A stretch of 64,000 nt of DNA from Symbiodinium natans (Eukaryota; Sar; Dinophyceae; Suessiales; Symbiodiniaceae). Shown here piece after piece: positions 34,001 to 43,639 of this stretch. The position numbers and the translations under genes are program-made. A model generated the notes under the pieces. It saw nothing but the letters and a program-made list of their open reading frames with translations. It did no database searches and was not told the DNA's origin. Numbering within the stretch: position 1 is the stretch's first letter; every line of letters begins with the position of its first letter. The stretch spans positions 312,001-376,000 of the forward strand of contig CAJNDS010002182.1 of NCBI GenBank assembly GCA_905221605.1, in the 5' to 3' direction.

Positions 34001-37000
34001 CCTGTTCTGGGGTTGAGAGAGGGAGTGCTGCACACCGCAAACTGTCAAGGGTTTTGGGTTTCGGCTTAGGGCCGTGACTTCCCAAACCCTGTCAGCCCTG
34101 GCGGCTTCACTGGATCAACTGCAGCCTGGCGACTGCTCCCTCACGGCTGAGGAGTGCCTTGGCCCCTGTTTGGGCTGCATTCGGTCATTCCGAATGACTT
34201 GTGTTGAGTGATGCATGCTACATGGAAATATACACACCTTTTACCGTATATGCGTGTATATGTAACTGCACATGTTCACATTGTACTGTATGTGTACATA
34301 TACGTTGCTTGTTCAGAACCTTAGATCAGCCATAGTATTTGTCGGGTCGGGATGATCGAAGGAAATAGTTTTGATAAAGGAATTGGCCCCTATGTAAACA
34401 CATCATATATCAGAATGCATCAGCTAGATGGGGTTTTTTGTCAAGCGATTTTGTCAGAAAGTTCAATTTGACAAGATTGTCGTTTTTGCTGAGCTTCTTT
34501 ACATCCTGCTTGGCTTGTGTCCGTAGCGCAGATGCATGACACAGCTTTCAACGACTCGCAATGAGTCCTGGCCTTTGCTAGAAGATCGGTGAAGACCCGT
34601 ATTCATCCAGCACCGAAGGCTTTGTCAGGGCGTTGCACGAAACCAGCGCAGCGAGAACACCTTGCGGCCCTAAACGCAGTATCTCCTTCCCATCCCCTCG
34701 GGGCCAGATGCTGTGGAGAGAGACAGTTGAGCTCAGGTGCGAACGCTTCACCCAGGTTCTCCCACCGGTGGAGCTGCTCCGACCTCTGGCAGACTACGAG
34801 GGCGACATCTCCGGGCCGGGCTTGGGCTCAAGAGTTCTGAGTAATTAGAACTCATTCAGGGACCATTGCTGTTATCCATAATGTTGACCTCGTAATAATA
34901 AACCCCCCCCCCCTTCAATCAAACCCCCCCAAATAGAGTAGGGCCCCTTTGAATAAGGATTCCTTTCCTTAGAGCCCCCCTTCAATCAAACTCCCCCAAA
35001 AAAAACCAGCCCCGACTTGGCGTACTTTATTCCCAGGGCTTTGTTATTGCGGCCGGGACCCCTGGCGCACTTTAATATCAGGGGGTTCAATAATACGAGG
35101 TTAACATTAGACTGTGGAATCCCTTCAAGACACCGGTCAATATGGTGTTGTCAGTTTGGTCCAGGGCGGTGGGTCTAGAGATAGAGTTCCTTCATGCTCA
35201 ACAGCTCAACAGCTTTGTGCACAATTTCCATGTGCAGTTCGCCGTGTGCAACGCGTTCTGTCGCTGTGGGCAGGCTCCGCGACGTGGAGCGCGAGATTCT
35301 GTCACTCAGCGGCAGAGCTAACCTCGCACATGCAGCACCAGAAGACCGCAAGCATGGAAACGCTCCCAAACAAAAAGGTAACCCAACAGTGCCCAACAGT
35401 CGACAGGCCACTGGCACAGCTGACGCGGCTCCGAGAGCGCTTGCGGTTGCGCCCGGGCAGCGCTGGACATGCATCAGGGTGGTCGGGTGCGATGGCTTCA
35501 GTGGCTATTGGCTGTGGGCTACGGCTGTGCCGGCCTTCCGACAAAAGCCTCCTCAGCCGCGAGAATCCTCCAGACTCTCGACGCCTGAAATCCCTGAAGC
35601 GTTTTGTTTACGGTTAGTTTTGTGACTTGAGTCGAACCCTTCTAACAGGCTCTCGCTCTTCAAGACCTTGGACGAGCGTCTGGGGGATGCGATGCAGCAG
35701 AAGCCGGGAAGCAGGTACTGGTGCAAAGCCTGAGACTCCGGTCCAATGCATCCCTACCCTTTCCATTCCCTGAGAGGCGCTACATCTAAGATAGCAAGAT
35801 GTCGGCTGTGTGTAATTACAGTGAGCGCGTGTCTTCGAACTTCCACCCTCTTGTAGGCTTGCCATTCGCTGTGTGGGGCCATACATTCGCTGTGTGGGGC
35901 CATACTTCCGAAGTTTGTTGGTGGCTCAGGATGTGCGCGGTGCAGACGGCATGCGGGGAGGTTCGCAAGTCCTCTGTCTTGAGGACCCAGTTTCAGACAG
36001 CACGTGTGGGCTTCTTCGTAGTTCGGCAGCTGGATCGACTGCTTCATAGTGCTGCTGTTTTGGGCGATGGTACTATGCAGTAGCTGTGGGGGTGAGTGGA
36101 GGCGTGCTGCCTTTGCAAAGTTTCCGCCTTCTTTGCTCTGACAGAAGGAACCTCCTGCAGATCATTGTAGTTCTCTTCAATTACGTCAACTATGGCCGCG
36201 CGCTGAACTGTTTCGGAGCGAGCCGGGCATGCAACCAAAGTCCAAGATGTCAAAGGAGAATCTGGGATAGCAGCTCCCGTATCTTGAGAGTCGAGATCAG
36301 GGACCTCTCAGCTCAGGGCCCCGGGCCATTGTAGAAGCAGAGTTCCCGAAACCAGGAGGCTTCCCTGCAAACCAGGATTAAGATCGCTGTCCCCTACTCT
36401 TCCGTTTCGAGTCCATGTTGCTAGGCCTTGGATCTTGAAAATCATGTCGCTGCAAAGTTTACGGACTTAAACGGTTCAGAGCCTACGGGAGCGGCTTCAT
36501 GTCAGTTTTGCCTCCTGTGCAAGGTCAGGCGCCGTCCGAGAAAAGCAACGCGAACGACTTGCGTGCTCGAAATGTGGACGTGCAAAGCCTCACGCACCTG
36601 GTGGAGACGCCCCTGGGCACCGCAAGCGAGTTTTTAGTCGGACCAATGAAGCCGAAGCCTGCCAATGCCTCGATCCGAAAGTCCATGCCCAGAGATGCCC
36701 AGGCAGTCCTTCGGCGGGCCTTTCCCGAAGTTTAACATGCTGCACTTCTGCCGCTGGGACATGTTCCAGCTCCGGCTTCGGGGTTCAATCAACTTTCAGC
36801 CTGTCACGGGATTTCATGGGGGTTTCATGGGTTTGGAGTTCGGGTGTAGGGGTGGGATGGGTTGGCAGGCCCAGCCATCCAGAAGTGTAGCAGTGTCCAC
36901 GCGGCTCATGAGGGTCGTGCTTAAGTAGGGCTTCTTGGCTACGAAACCCGAAACCCCACACGCTCATTTCCCATGCTCAACCTCAGATCCAGGTCTGCAG

Positions 37001-38611
37001 GAGCTCCTCAAGCAGTGCCCAGATCTGCAAAAAGGAGCCGGGCTTCGTATAAGTAGATGCGACTAGTTCATTCTTGTTCCTAACTAACTCTGGGTGTTGA
37101 AAACTATGCTTTCTTACTTATTCTTGTTATTTGTTTCTCATTATCCTGTTCTCATTGCAGGGGACATCCCTTTGTTTACAGACACGCCCCAACACGACCC
37201 CAATTGCGCACAGAGGAGCCTTGGACGCAGAGCTCGCAGCTTTGCCAAGCGCAGCTTGCGTGAACCTGGCACAGGTGAAGCTCGGCCGCGTTGCTTGGTG
37301 TTAGGGATGTCTATATAGCAGCAGCAGCAGCAGCAGGAGGAGGAGGAGGGATGTCTATAGCCTTCACAGGCCTGTCGGCTTCGTCGGGTTTCGGATGTTG
37401 GGGGCCTTGTGTCCCCCTGACTTGAGACTCAAAAACGGGGCCAAAGAGACCTCTCCGAGGAAGCTGGCACTGGAACGGCTGCAAGCCGACCTCCAGTTCG
37501 TCCAGACGGCTCCTTGGGCTTCGATTCCTACTATTTGCTGAAGAACCCCAAGAGAATACAAAGCAACAATCCCTATACTACCCTTAACAAGGAAGAATAT
37601 GTTTTTAATTTGTTCGGGGTTCTTAAGCAATTCGTCGATTCGGGGAGTTGGTCAAGATTTTTTGCCTTGATGCGAACTATGAACCCATCGACTCAGGAAC
37701 TTTATGGCCATCAGGAAGAGTACAGGAAGAAGGACCATCAGACATTTGCACAAGATTCCTGGTTGCTGAGCCGTACTCACCGAGACCCGCCGTGGCTTTG
37801 CATCTTTCGGGTCTCATGCCCGTGACATCGCTCTTGAAGTGTTGCTTCTATGGTCTCCGAGTGTCACAGTACACTCACGTACTCAAGCTTTCATTGGCGG
37901 TGGCGGTGACCGCGCTCTCCGCTGTGCTTGTCCGCTTTCTTCTGGCCGCGGCCTTCTATGCCCTTCATCAGCCTAGCGTAATCCCTCTGCCAAAATCTTC
38001 ATAAACCTTTCACCCAAATCTCACGCAGATCATGGGCCGGCACTCAACGACCTTCATGCCGAGTCAGGACATCGAGGAGGAGGAGGACCCTCCGACACCT
38101 CCTCCGGTGAAGGGCCCTGTCAAGTTTGACCTGGAGGAGAACGACACAGCCTCCGAGGCTGGGAACGTGTAAAATCTGCCCGCACAAGACACCACCGCCT
38201 GTTTCTTCATGCATGCTGTTAGTTTTAACCTGTGTTTTTTGTTTTCAACGGCGAGTTGTGTAGTACAAAGACTTCTGGGGCCACCTTGCAGAGTTGTACA
38301 TGGTACTGCCAGGACGAGGTGGCCCCAGGGAGTGAGGAGGAGAGGGGTCGACACGCTGCGATGGTCTTTCTTGATGCTTTGGGGTACTTCCGGCGTGGGA
38401 GATTCGGGTCTGAAGAGGCTGAACTTCGCAACGACGTCTTTCAGTGCATATATTCATGCCCCGAAGCAGATGAGATGCAACCAACCCCGCGCATTTTCAT
38501 TGAGCCGTCGCCGCCGAAGCCGCAGGAGGGTCTGCCCAAGGTGGAGAGTCCAAGGCGTTCGGTGCTCGGCCGCCTCGTCTCCATGGGCATCGATACCTGG
38601 AGCTCCTCGAA
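31089..38611 (+). CDS. Formin-like protein with FH2 domain, multi-exon, 3' end unresolved
   Basis: 31089-31150 (EESPKAGSPGKGSRLSL) and 31280-31371 (KGPGKPGKGGPGKGPGKAPP) form a Gly/Pro/Lys-rich FH1-like segment. 32404-32451 has AKRVHWTPL, as at an FH2 entry. 34096-34161 (LAASLDQLQPGDCSLTAEEC), 34708-34735 (MLWRETVEL) and 34756 to about 34820 (VLPPVELLRPLADYEGD) match the FH2 block around the conserved LP-x-E-x-x-x-L-x-x-Y-x-G-D. RLRDVEREI (about 35268-35300), LSLFKTLDERLGDAMQQ (35649-35714) and IIVVLFNYVNYG (36161-36218, the GNYLN block) follow. Then come VQSLTHLVETPLG (36529-36627), DAELAALPSAACVNLAQ (37214-37274), LALERLQADLQFVQ (37427-37510) and VKIFCLDANYEPI (from 37649). Acidic tail exons are 38029-38166 and 38445-38611. 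Actin nucleation is inferred from FH2. Confidence 0.7.
33110..33931 (-). other. 273-codon antisense open frame with signal-peptide-like start, coding status doubtful
   Basis: It starts MNVSLRLLLGLTASFAFGSN, a good-looking secretory signal, and stays open for 822 nt. Its C-terminal third is exactly antisense to the confident 58-codon gene at 33188-33364 and is therefore probably a shadow. The first 70 codons (33720-33931) could be a real 5' exon of a minus-strand gene, with a donor-like site near 33716. No downstream minus-strand exon was found, and every other gene here is on the + strand. Confidence 0.2.
33188..33364 (+). CDS. Small Cys-rich zinc-ribbon-like protein, complete 58 codons, nested in a formin intron
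   Basis: A complete intronless frame from ATG 33188 to TAG 33362-33364. It starts MCRKVKCYGCGKYTWTGCGQ and continues HVEACLRGVPEEKRCGGWRK. This fits a small conserved family of unknown role in plants, fungi, protists and bacteria with the pattern M-C-R-x-V-x-C-x-x-C-x-K-x-T-W-x-G-C-G-x-H-x-E/D ... G-V-P/A-x-x-x-R-C. Cys at 2, 7, 10, 18, 25, 35 and 43 and His21 could bind zinc, which is inference. An AG at 33170-33171 just upstream could serve as trans-splice acceptor. It lies between formin exons at 32451 and 34096 on the same strand. A donor-like GTGGAT near the end allows a slightly different C terminus. Confidence 0.75.
   Translation: MCRKVKCYGCGKYTWTGCGQHVEACLRGVPEEKRCGGWRKGTCDVEPSKGKEGGCAVQ
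34880..35108. mobile_element. MITE-like element, 229 bp, in a formin intron
   Basis: The left end AATGTTGACCTCGTAATAAT and right end ATAATACGAGGTTAACATT are near-perfect inverted repeats, extending inward through TAAACCCCC against GGGGGTTCAA. Inside is a direct duplication of a CCCCTTCAATCAAAC block (about 34910 and 34979). There is no coding potential. It follows the formin exon ending near 34820. Confidence 0.7.
37521..37641 (+). mobile_element. MITE/introner-like element, family copy B, with flanking TCGATTC repeats
   Basis: The element 37528-37634 starts CTACTATTTGCTGAAGAACC and ends GGGGTTCTTAAGCAATTCG. The inverted ends match over about 17 of 19 positions. It is flanked by the 7-bp direct repeat TCGATTC at 37521-37527 and 37635-37641, which looks like a target duplication. 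It lies in a formin intron of about 140 bp between exons ending near 37510 and starting near 37649, so the element is most of the intron. Confidence 0.75.
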
Positions 38612-39058
38612 GTTAGCAGTATATATGACCCTTGTGACTATTTTCTGCCTGTGTCATTGCTTTTGTAGCTACTTTCCTTCTATTACTTGTTTATTACTAC
38701 ATTTGAACTGCCATAGTTACACAGGGTCTTGCGGGGGGGGGGGTAAGGCTCAGAGTTTGCTTCGCACCTGACTTGCATCCGTATCAGCCCCCGAAGGGTC
38801 AAAGGTTGCAAAAACACTCCCAAGGCAATGGCCCACGCCATTCAGCATGAGCTGATGCCCCCCCCCCCCCCTGAAATGAAGAGACTTTCCACGCTGCAAT
38901 TTAGGGGACATCACAATCCAGAGTTCCAAGCCGCAGGTGTAGAGGTTTCTGGCCTTGGTCACGAAGTGCTCACACTTAGTCGTATCTTTCAAGCACGCCT
39001 TGCTTGGGGCTTGTGTTTTTTGCACCCATTCCTGACACTTCTGGAAAGAATCCCTGCA

Positions 39059-42000
39059 GATCCCAGGCTTCGCTGAGGAATGGTGTCAGGGATCGGCCAT
39101 GCTCGGCGTCTCGGACAACGAAGGCCGCTTTGCCGGACTGTCGTAGTCGCAGGATACTTGCAGCTGCATGTGTCACCATGGCCTGTTATCAGCTTCCGCT
39201 AACAAGATGCTTTCCAATGCGCTGCCGCCGCGGAGACACCACGACCTACCAAGCCACAAAATCCAGAACCGCAGCTATGAGCTTTGTAGGTCTGCAGGCG
39301 GTGATGGCTGCAGACGGTGAGGTTCCGCCCCCTGGGGTGCTGCTGCGCTGGCGGCCCTCAGGCGTTGTTGGTCAGGGCTTCGGGCTTTTGCCAGGTTCAG
39401 GAACGCTCGACTCGGAAACCTGGCTGGGCCTGGGATCTCGTTAAAGGTCCTCAACAAAATTGTATACATATATATGTATCGATGAAGCTCTTCGTAAACC
39501 ACAAAACCTTTGTGAAAAGATGACAGCAGGCCGTTGGAAGGCCTACTTCTGCGAAGTTCGCGGGGCCTTGCTTGTGCTTTACAGGCGCGGGCTGAGAATG
39601 TGTCTTAAAGCCCTGAGTACGAATGTTACTGGCCCTGAGTGGGCCCTATATGGCCTCATAGGACCGAAAGGATCGCTCTTCAAACCTGAGCCGGCACGCG
39701 TCTGACACTTATCTTGGCAGGGTCAAGCGCAGCACAGCTGTACTTCGAGGCTGGATCGCCCCATGCTGATGTAGGGTTGAGGGCTTACAGGGTTTTTGCG
39801 TTTATGGTTGCGGCTTTTTTGGGTTGAGGGTTTACAGGGGTTTTAGGGTTTCGCAGCTACCGAGATCCTTCGACCCCAGATGTTGCAGGCAGCTAATGTC
39901 TCTGAGCCGGCCCTTGCCTCCCCTGATAAGTGGGTGGGTCGGCCCCGCAGGCACGTTCTACATCGTGCTTCCGGGTGCAGAAGTGTCACTCTTGCAGCCT
40001 CTCGACTGAGACGAATGTCGCCACCAGCTCATGCCATTTCAGCTACTGCATCGGGGGGAGATACAGAGGATCCTCGAACAGATTCAGTTGAGGTCAAAAC
40101 AGTCCGACATGTACATCTGATTTGCCAATCAAGGTCGCTCTACGCTTCGGAGCATGCTCGTGAGATTGCGAGTTCGGCTCTTAGGCTTGTGTGATTCCGC
40201 AGAGTTGGGGCAACACGTCCTAGACTACTTGAACGTTGGTTAACCTACTCTGATTTTGGAACAAGCCTTCTGGTCGCAGGGTTTTGGGTTTCGGAGGTTT
40301 AGGTTAGCTTACGCCCATCAAGATAGAGCTGGGGATCATGTTTATCTGCTTCGTCAAAAGTCTGAAGGGGCGTGGTGGCTTCAATCGTGGCAGCAGTCGG
40401 AAGCTGCCTAAGAAAGCCAGGGCGTTCCTCCCAGTGCATACCTGCTTCTTTGCGGCTAAGGGGAGCACCCGCATGGTATCGAGCTGCGGCCAGCCGGGGG
40501 CCGCCACAGGGTCGCAGGGGGAAGAGAGGGAGGGTACTTCGGGACGGCAGGTTGCGGATCGAATTTCGGAATCGACGCAAGGTGGGAAACGGGGTTGGCG
40601 TTGCAGTTAGTGGCTTGCACGTCTGATTTGAATTGAAGGGGTGCGGTACAAGGCCGTTCCATCCAATGCCTTCAGAAAGCACTGCCTGCAAGCGATTACT
40701 CATTCCTTGCAGGATCGTTCAAATGTAAAGTTTCCAGATATGCGATCCCAGGCGAAGAGTATTTCCTGGCCAAAAGCGCCAAAGTCGCGGCCTCATGCTC
40801 TCTGGGCGTAGGGCTTTTAGGGCCCCGTAGGGCTCGAAGATCTTGAAGGCTCAAAGGCCTGAAGGACAGGAAGAAGAACACTTAGATGGCGGTTTCCCTC
40901 GAGTGTGGCACCAGTGCTGCCTTTCTTGCACTGGGAAATTGTCGGCGGTCTTGGTGGTCATGCATGGTATGACACGTGGTACTGGCAGCCCTACAAGAGC
41001 CAGGCTGCTGAGTGCCTTCAAGCCATCTGTACATGGCAGAAGCGTTTGGGTTTCCTAAGTTACTATTTGCTTAAGAATCCCAAGAGAACAGGAAAAAACC
41101 TATACTACCCTTAATAAAGAAGAATGTGTTTTTTGTTTTTTTTGGGTTCTTCTTAAGCAATTAGTAGTTTCTGAGCCCTCAGCTCCAGGAAGCAGGTCGC
41201 TGGCTCGACTTCCTCACTTTGCAGACGAAGCGCGGCGATGCAGGCCCCTGGCGTAAGCACAAGAATCCTGCGCGGATGCGTGTCATTCCAAACAGGATTC
41301 TGCAGCATTCTGAGTGTGGAATGCATTCCAGCGCATGCGCAAGTGTTGGGATCCATCGGGCCAGAATGACTGAGAATGATAGATTTTGATATGATGTTTA
41401 CCTGGCCGGAGACAAGGTGTTCCTTGCCTAAAAGCTGCACGACTCGGGTGGACCCGCTCAGCTTTCACTCGTGTCGAACTGCCTATCTGACCCATCTTAA
41501 TGGTGTGATAGACATCCAAGAGCCGTCAGGCCACGTGTCCCACTACGTGGGAGGATGGGGCCTACTCAGTGTCTCGGCATACCATGATTCATCCAGATGT
41601 CATAACGAAATCCCCGCTGCTGAGCCCTCAGGCTCGTGCTGGCGACGCCTCTTTTGTCCCGCGGCTTACTGGGTCATTGTGAACTTCATCGAGCGTGAGG
41701 GGTGTTACTTCATACCGGGGCCAGGCCTAGCTTGCAGGTGCATAAGAGACAAGTAGCCAGACTGATACTTGGGTTCGTTGTCTTTCAAGGCCGCTTTCTC
41801 AGTGTGCATGAAGGAAGCCACTTCTGCATGCCGTTGTTGTGAGCTTTTTTTGCATCGACAGCTTGCAGATAGTTGCGTTAGGTGGTCGCATGCTCTTCAA
41901 AAGGCTCTTTGCCCAAACGCTGCAACTGTAAGTAGCAGGAAGAGATTCTTCAGCCCCGCTCAAGGCGTCATTGAGAGAGGCAAAGAAGAAGATTCCAAGG

Positions 42001-42285
42001 ACTGCTGGGTTGATGCTTGAAACTTGTCGGGTGCTTGTGTTTGCAGACTGTGTGTGCATGCGCTTGCTTGCGCAAGTGCATGTGGACGTGGGGGCTACAG
42101 CTTGTGGGCTACGGGCGTGGCATGGTTCAATGTGCACATGCAACTGTTAAGCACACAAGTCGGACTGGCACCTGCTGTTTCTACTTATGGCATGCCTCAT
42201 CCGGGACCTGCTAGATGCAACGACTGCAGACCGGGCTCCGTAAGGTACCCATGACCTTCGAGGAACATACTGTTGCAAAGTTTTT
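39059..42285 (+). other. Unidentified multi-exon gene(s)
   Basis: Coding-like exons occur in series. 39059-39146 reads FAEEWCQGSAMLGVSDNEGR in one frame. 39300-39360 reads AADGEVPPPGVLLRWRPSG. 39951-40007 reads TFYIVLPGAEVSLLQPL, which recalls but does not prove a cyclic-nucleotide-binding strand. 40730-40785 reads RYAIPGEEYFLAKSAKVA. 40905-41049 reads LHWEIVGGLGGHAWYDTWYW followed by QPYKSQAAECLQAICTWQKR, the best exon of the set. From 41168 or 41183 comes either SLARLPHFADEARR or LQEAGRWLDFLTLQTKRGD. 41394-41438 reads YDVYLAGDKVFLA. 42214-42288 reads LRKVPMTFEEHTVAKFLG before donor GTACG. No family was assigned. They could continue from the formin gene. Confidence 0.4.
41050..41167 (+). mobile_element. 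MITE/introner-like element, family copy C, coinciding with a 118-bp intron
   Basis: It contains TTACTATTTGCTTAAGAA, the shared internal block CCTATACTACCCTTAATAAA and the right end TTCTTAAGCAATTAGTAG. These are the same left end, core and inverted right end as copy B. GT at 41050-41051 follows the exon ending QKRLG, and AG at 41166-41167 is the last dinucleotide of the element. The element could therefore supply a whole GT-AG intron. The frame stays open across this join (phase 1 to phase 1). Confidence 0.7.
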
Positions 42286-42642
42286 GGGTACGTGTTTGTA
42301 CATCGAAAACAAGTTGTTTCATTGCATGTGGCACATCTCCGATCGGCTTCGCCAGCATGTTGACAGCCGCAATCCACGGTGGTCCGAGCGTTTACTGCAT
42401 CCTTTTCCTCAGAAGCCAGACCACAAAAACCAACGAATCCAAAGGCTTTGCTTTAAAGGAGGGGAATGTTTATTATCAATATATATAGATACCAGTTAAT
42501 ATTTTTCTTACACTGTACTTATTTTGCATATTTGTGTCTGTGCTATTCTGCTCTTTGCGAATAAAAAATGGAGGCCCCCGGCTCGAGCCGCCCGCGGCTC
42601 TTGGGCTTCTCGAGGCTGCGCGACTACGCGGAAGGCCGGGGG

Positions 42643-42910
42643 CCTGGTTTAGGGTTTAGGGTTTAGGGTTTAGGGCTTAGGGCTTAGGGCTTAGGGCTTA
42701 TAGGGCTTAGGGTACTCAGATTTCAGTTTGGGGTGTACAGGGTTTTGGTGTTCATACGGGTTTAGGGTTTAGGGTTTGGGGTCTATAGGGTACAGGGTTT
42801 GCAGGGTTTTAGGGTTCATGCGGGTTCATTCAGGGTTTCGGGTTTAGGGTCTCAATGTGCTGGTAACCTTCACTGTGGGGTTTACACGGTTTTAGGGTTC
42901 ATACGGTTTA
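42643..42910 (+). repeat. Degenerate telomere-type (TTTAGGG)n region
   Basis: Starts with four TTTAGGG units, drifts to GCTTAGG units, then to dispersed GGGTTTAGGG/GGGTTTTAGGG motifs separated by 15-40 nt. It is preceded by a GC-rich palindromic stretch (42572-42640). It has no open frame of interest. Confidence 0.8.
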
Positions 42911-43492
42911 AGGGTTTCAATGTGCTGGCCTCGTATCCACACGAGAGCGAGGGAACAAGAGCGAGGGAAGCCGAAAGAGAAGCGTGCATTGTTTGCCAGG
43001 TCTTGCGCCAGAAGCTACTTGGACTCTCGAGGCACGCGCAGGGTATCTCAAGTATGAGGAATGCACTCGGTACATGGAGTTGACCGTAGCTGTGCAGAGA
43101 TTTTTGTCTTGCATTCGTTTTTTGTGTGAGTGCGGAGAAGCAATGCGTCTGTCGAATGGAGTATGTGATGTTCAGCAGTGTGGCGAACTTCAAAGAGCAC
43201 TCAAGAGTTGAAGAAGCCCGCGCCCAGAAGCGCTCTATTCCCCGGTATTGATGTCATAGGGTGGCCCAAGATCAAAGGAGCGCTTCCTGAGACCAGAATA
43301 CGAAGCTTGTTTCGATTCGTGTGTTCAGGGAAGTGGCCTGGCAGTTCCCCAAGCTTTTGCAGTCTGCCTGTGCTCTGGGTCGAAGAAGAAACAACATCTC
43401 TTGAGCACAAGGAGGGTATAGTCGGTATCCCAATCCCCAAACATAAGCTCCTGTGAGGATCAGATGTCGGCTTCAACGAACGGGAGAGCGAG

Positions 43493-43523
<31 letters not shown>

Positions 43524-43639
43524 TGTTGGGGTGCAGTGCAGGTTGTTCTTCAACCAGGGCCCCCCTTATAGATGTCGTTCGTGATAGGCTTCCTAGGCCT
43601 TCCTGATAAAGGGACCCCAAACCCGACGTCCTTGCCTGC

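Noticed and set aside
39951-40007. Cyclic-nucleotide-binding domain call
   Set aside because: Only one strand (TFYIVLPGAEVSLL) resembles the fold; the phosphate-binding cassette was not found.
42643-42910. Telomeric region proper
   Set aside because: Units are degenerate and flanked by unrelated sequence with exons on both sides.
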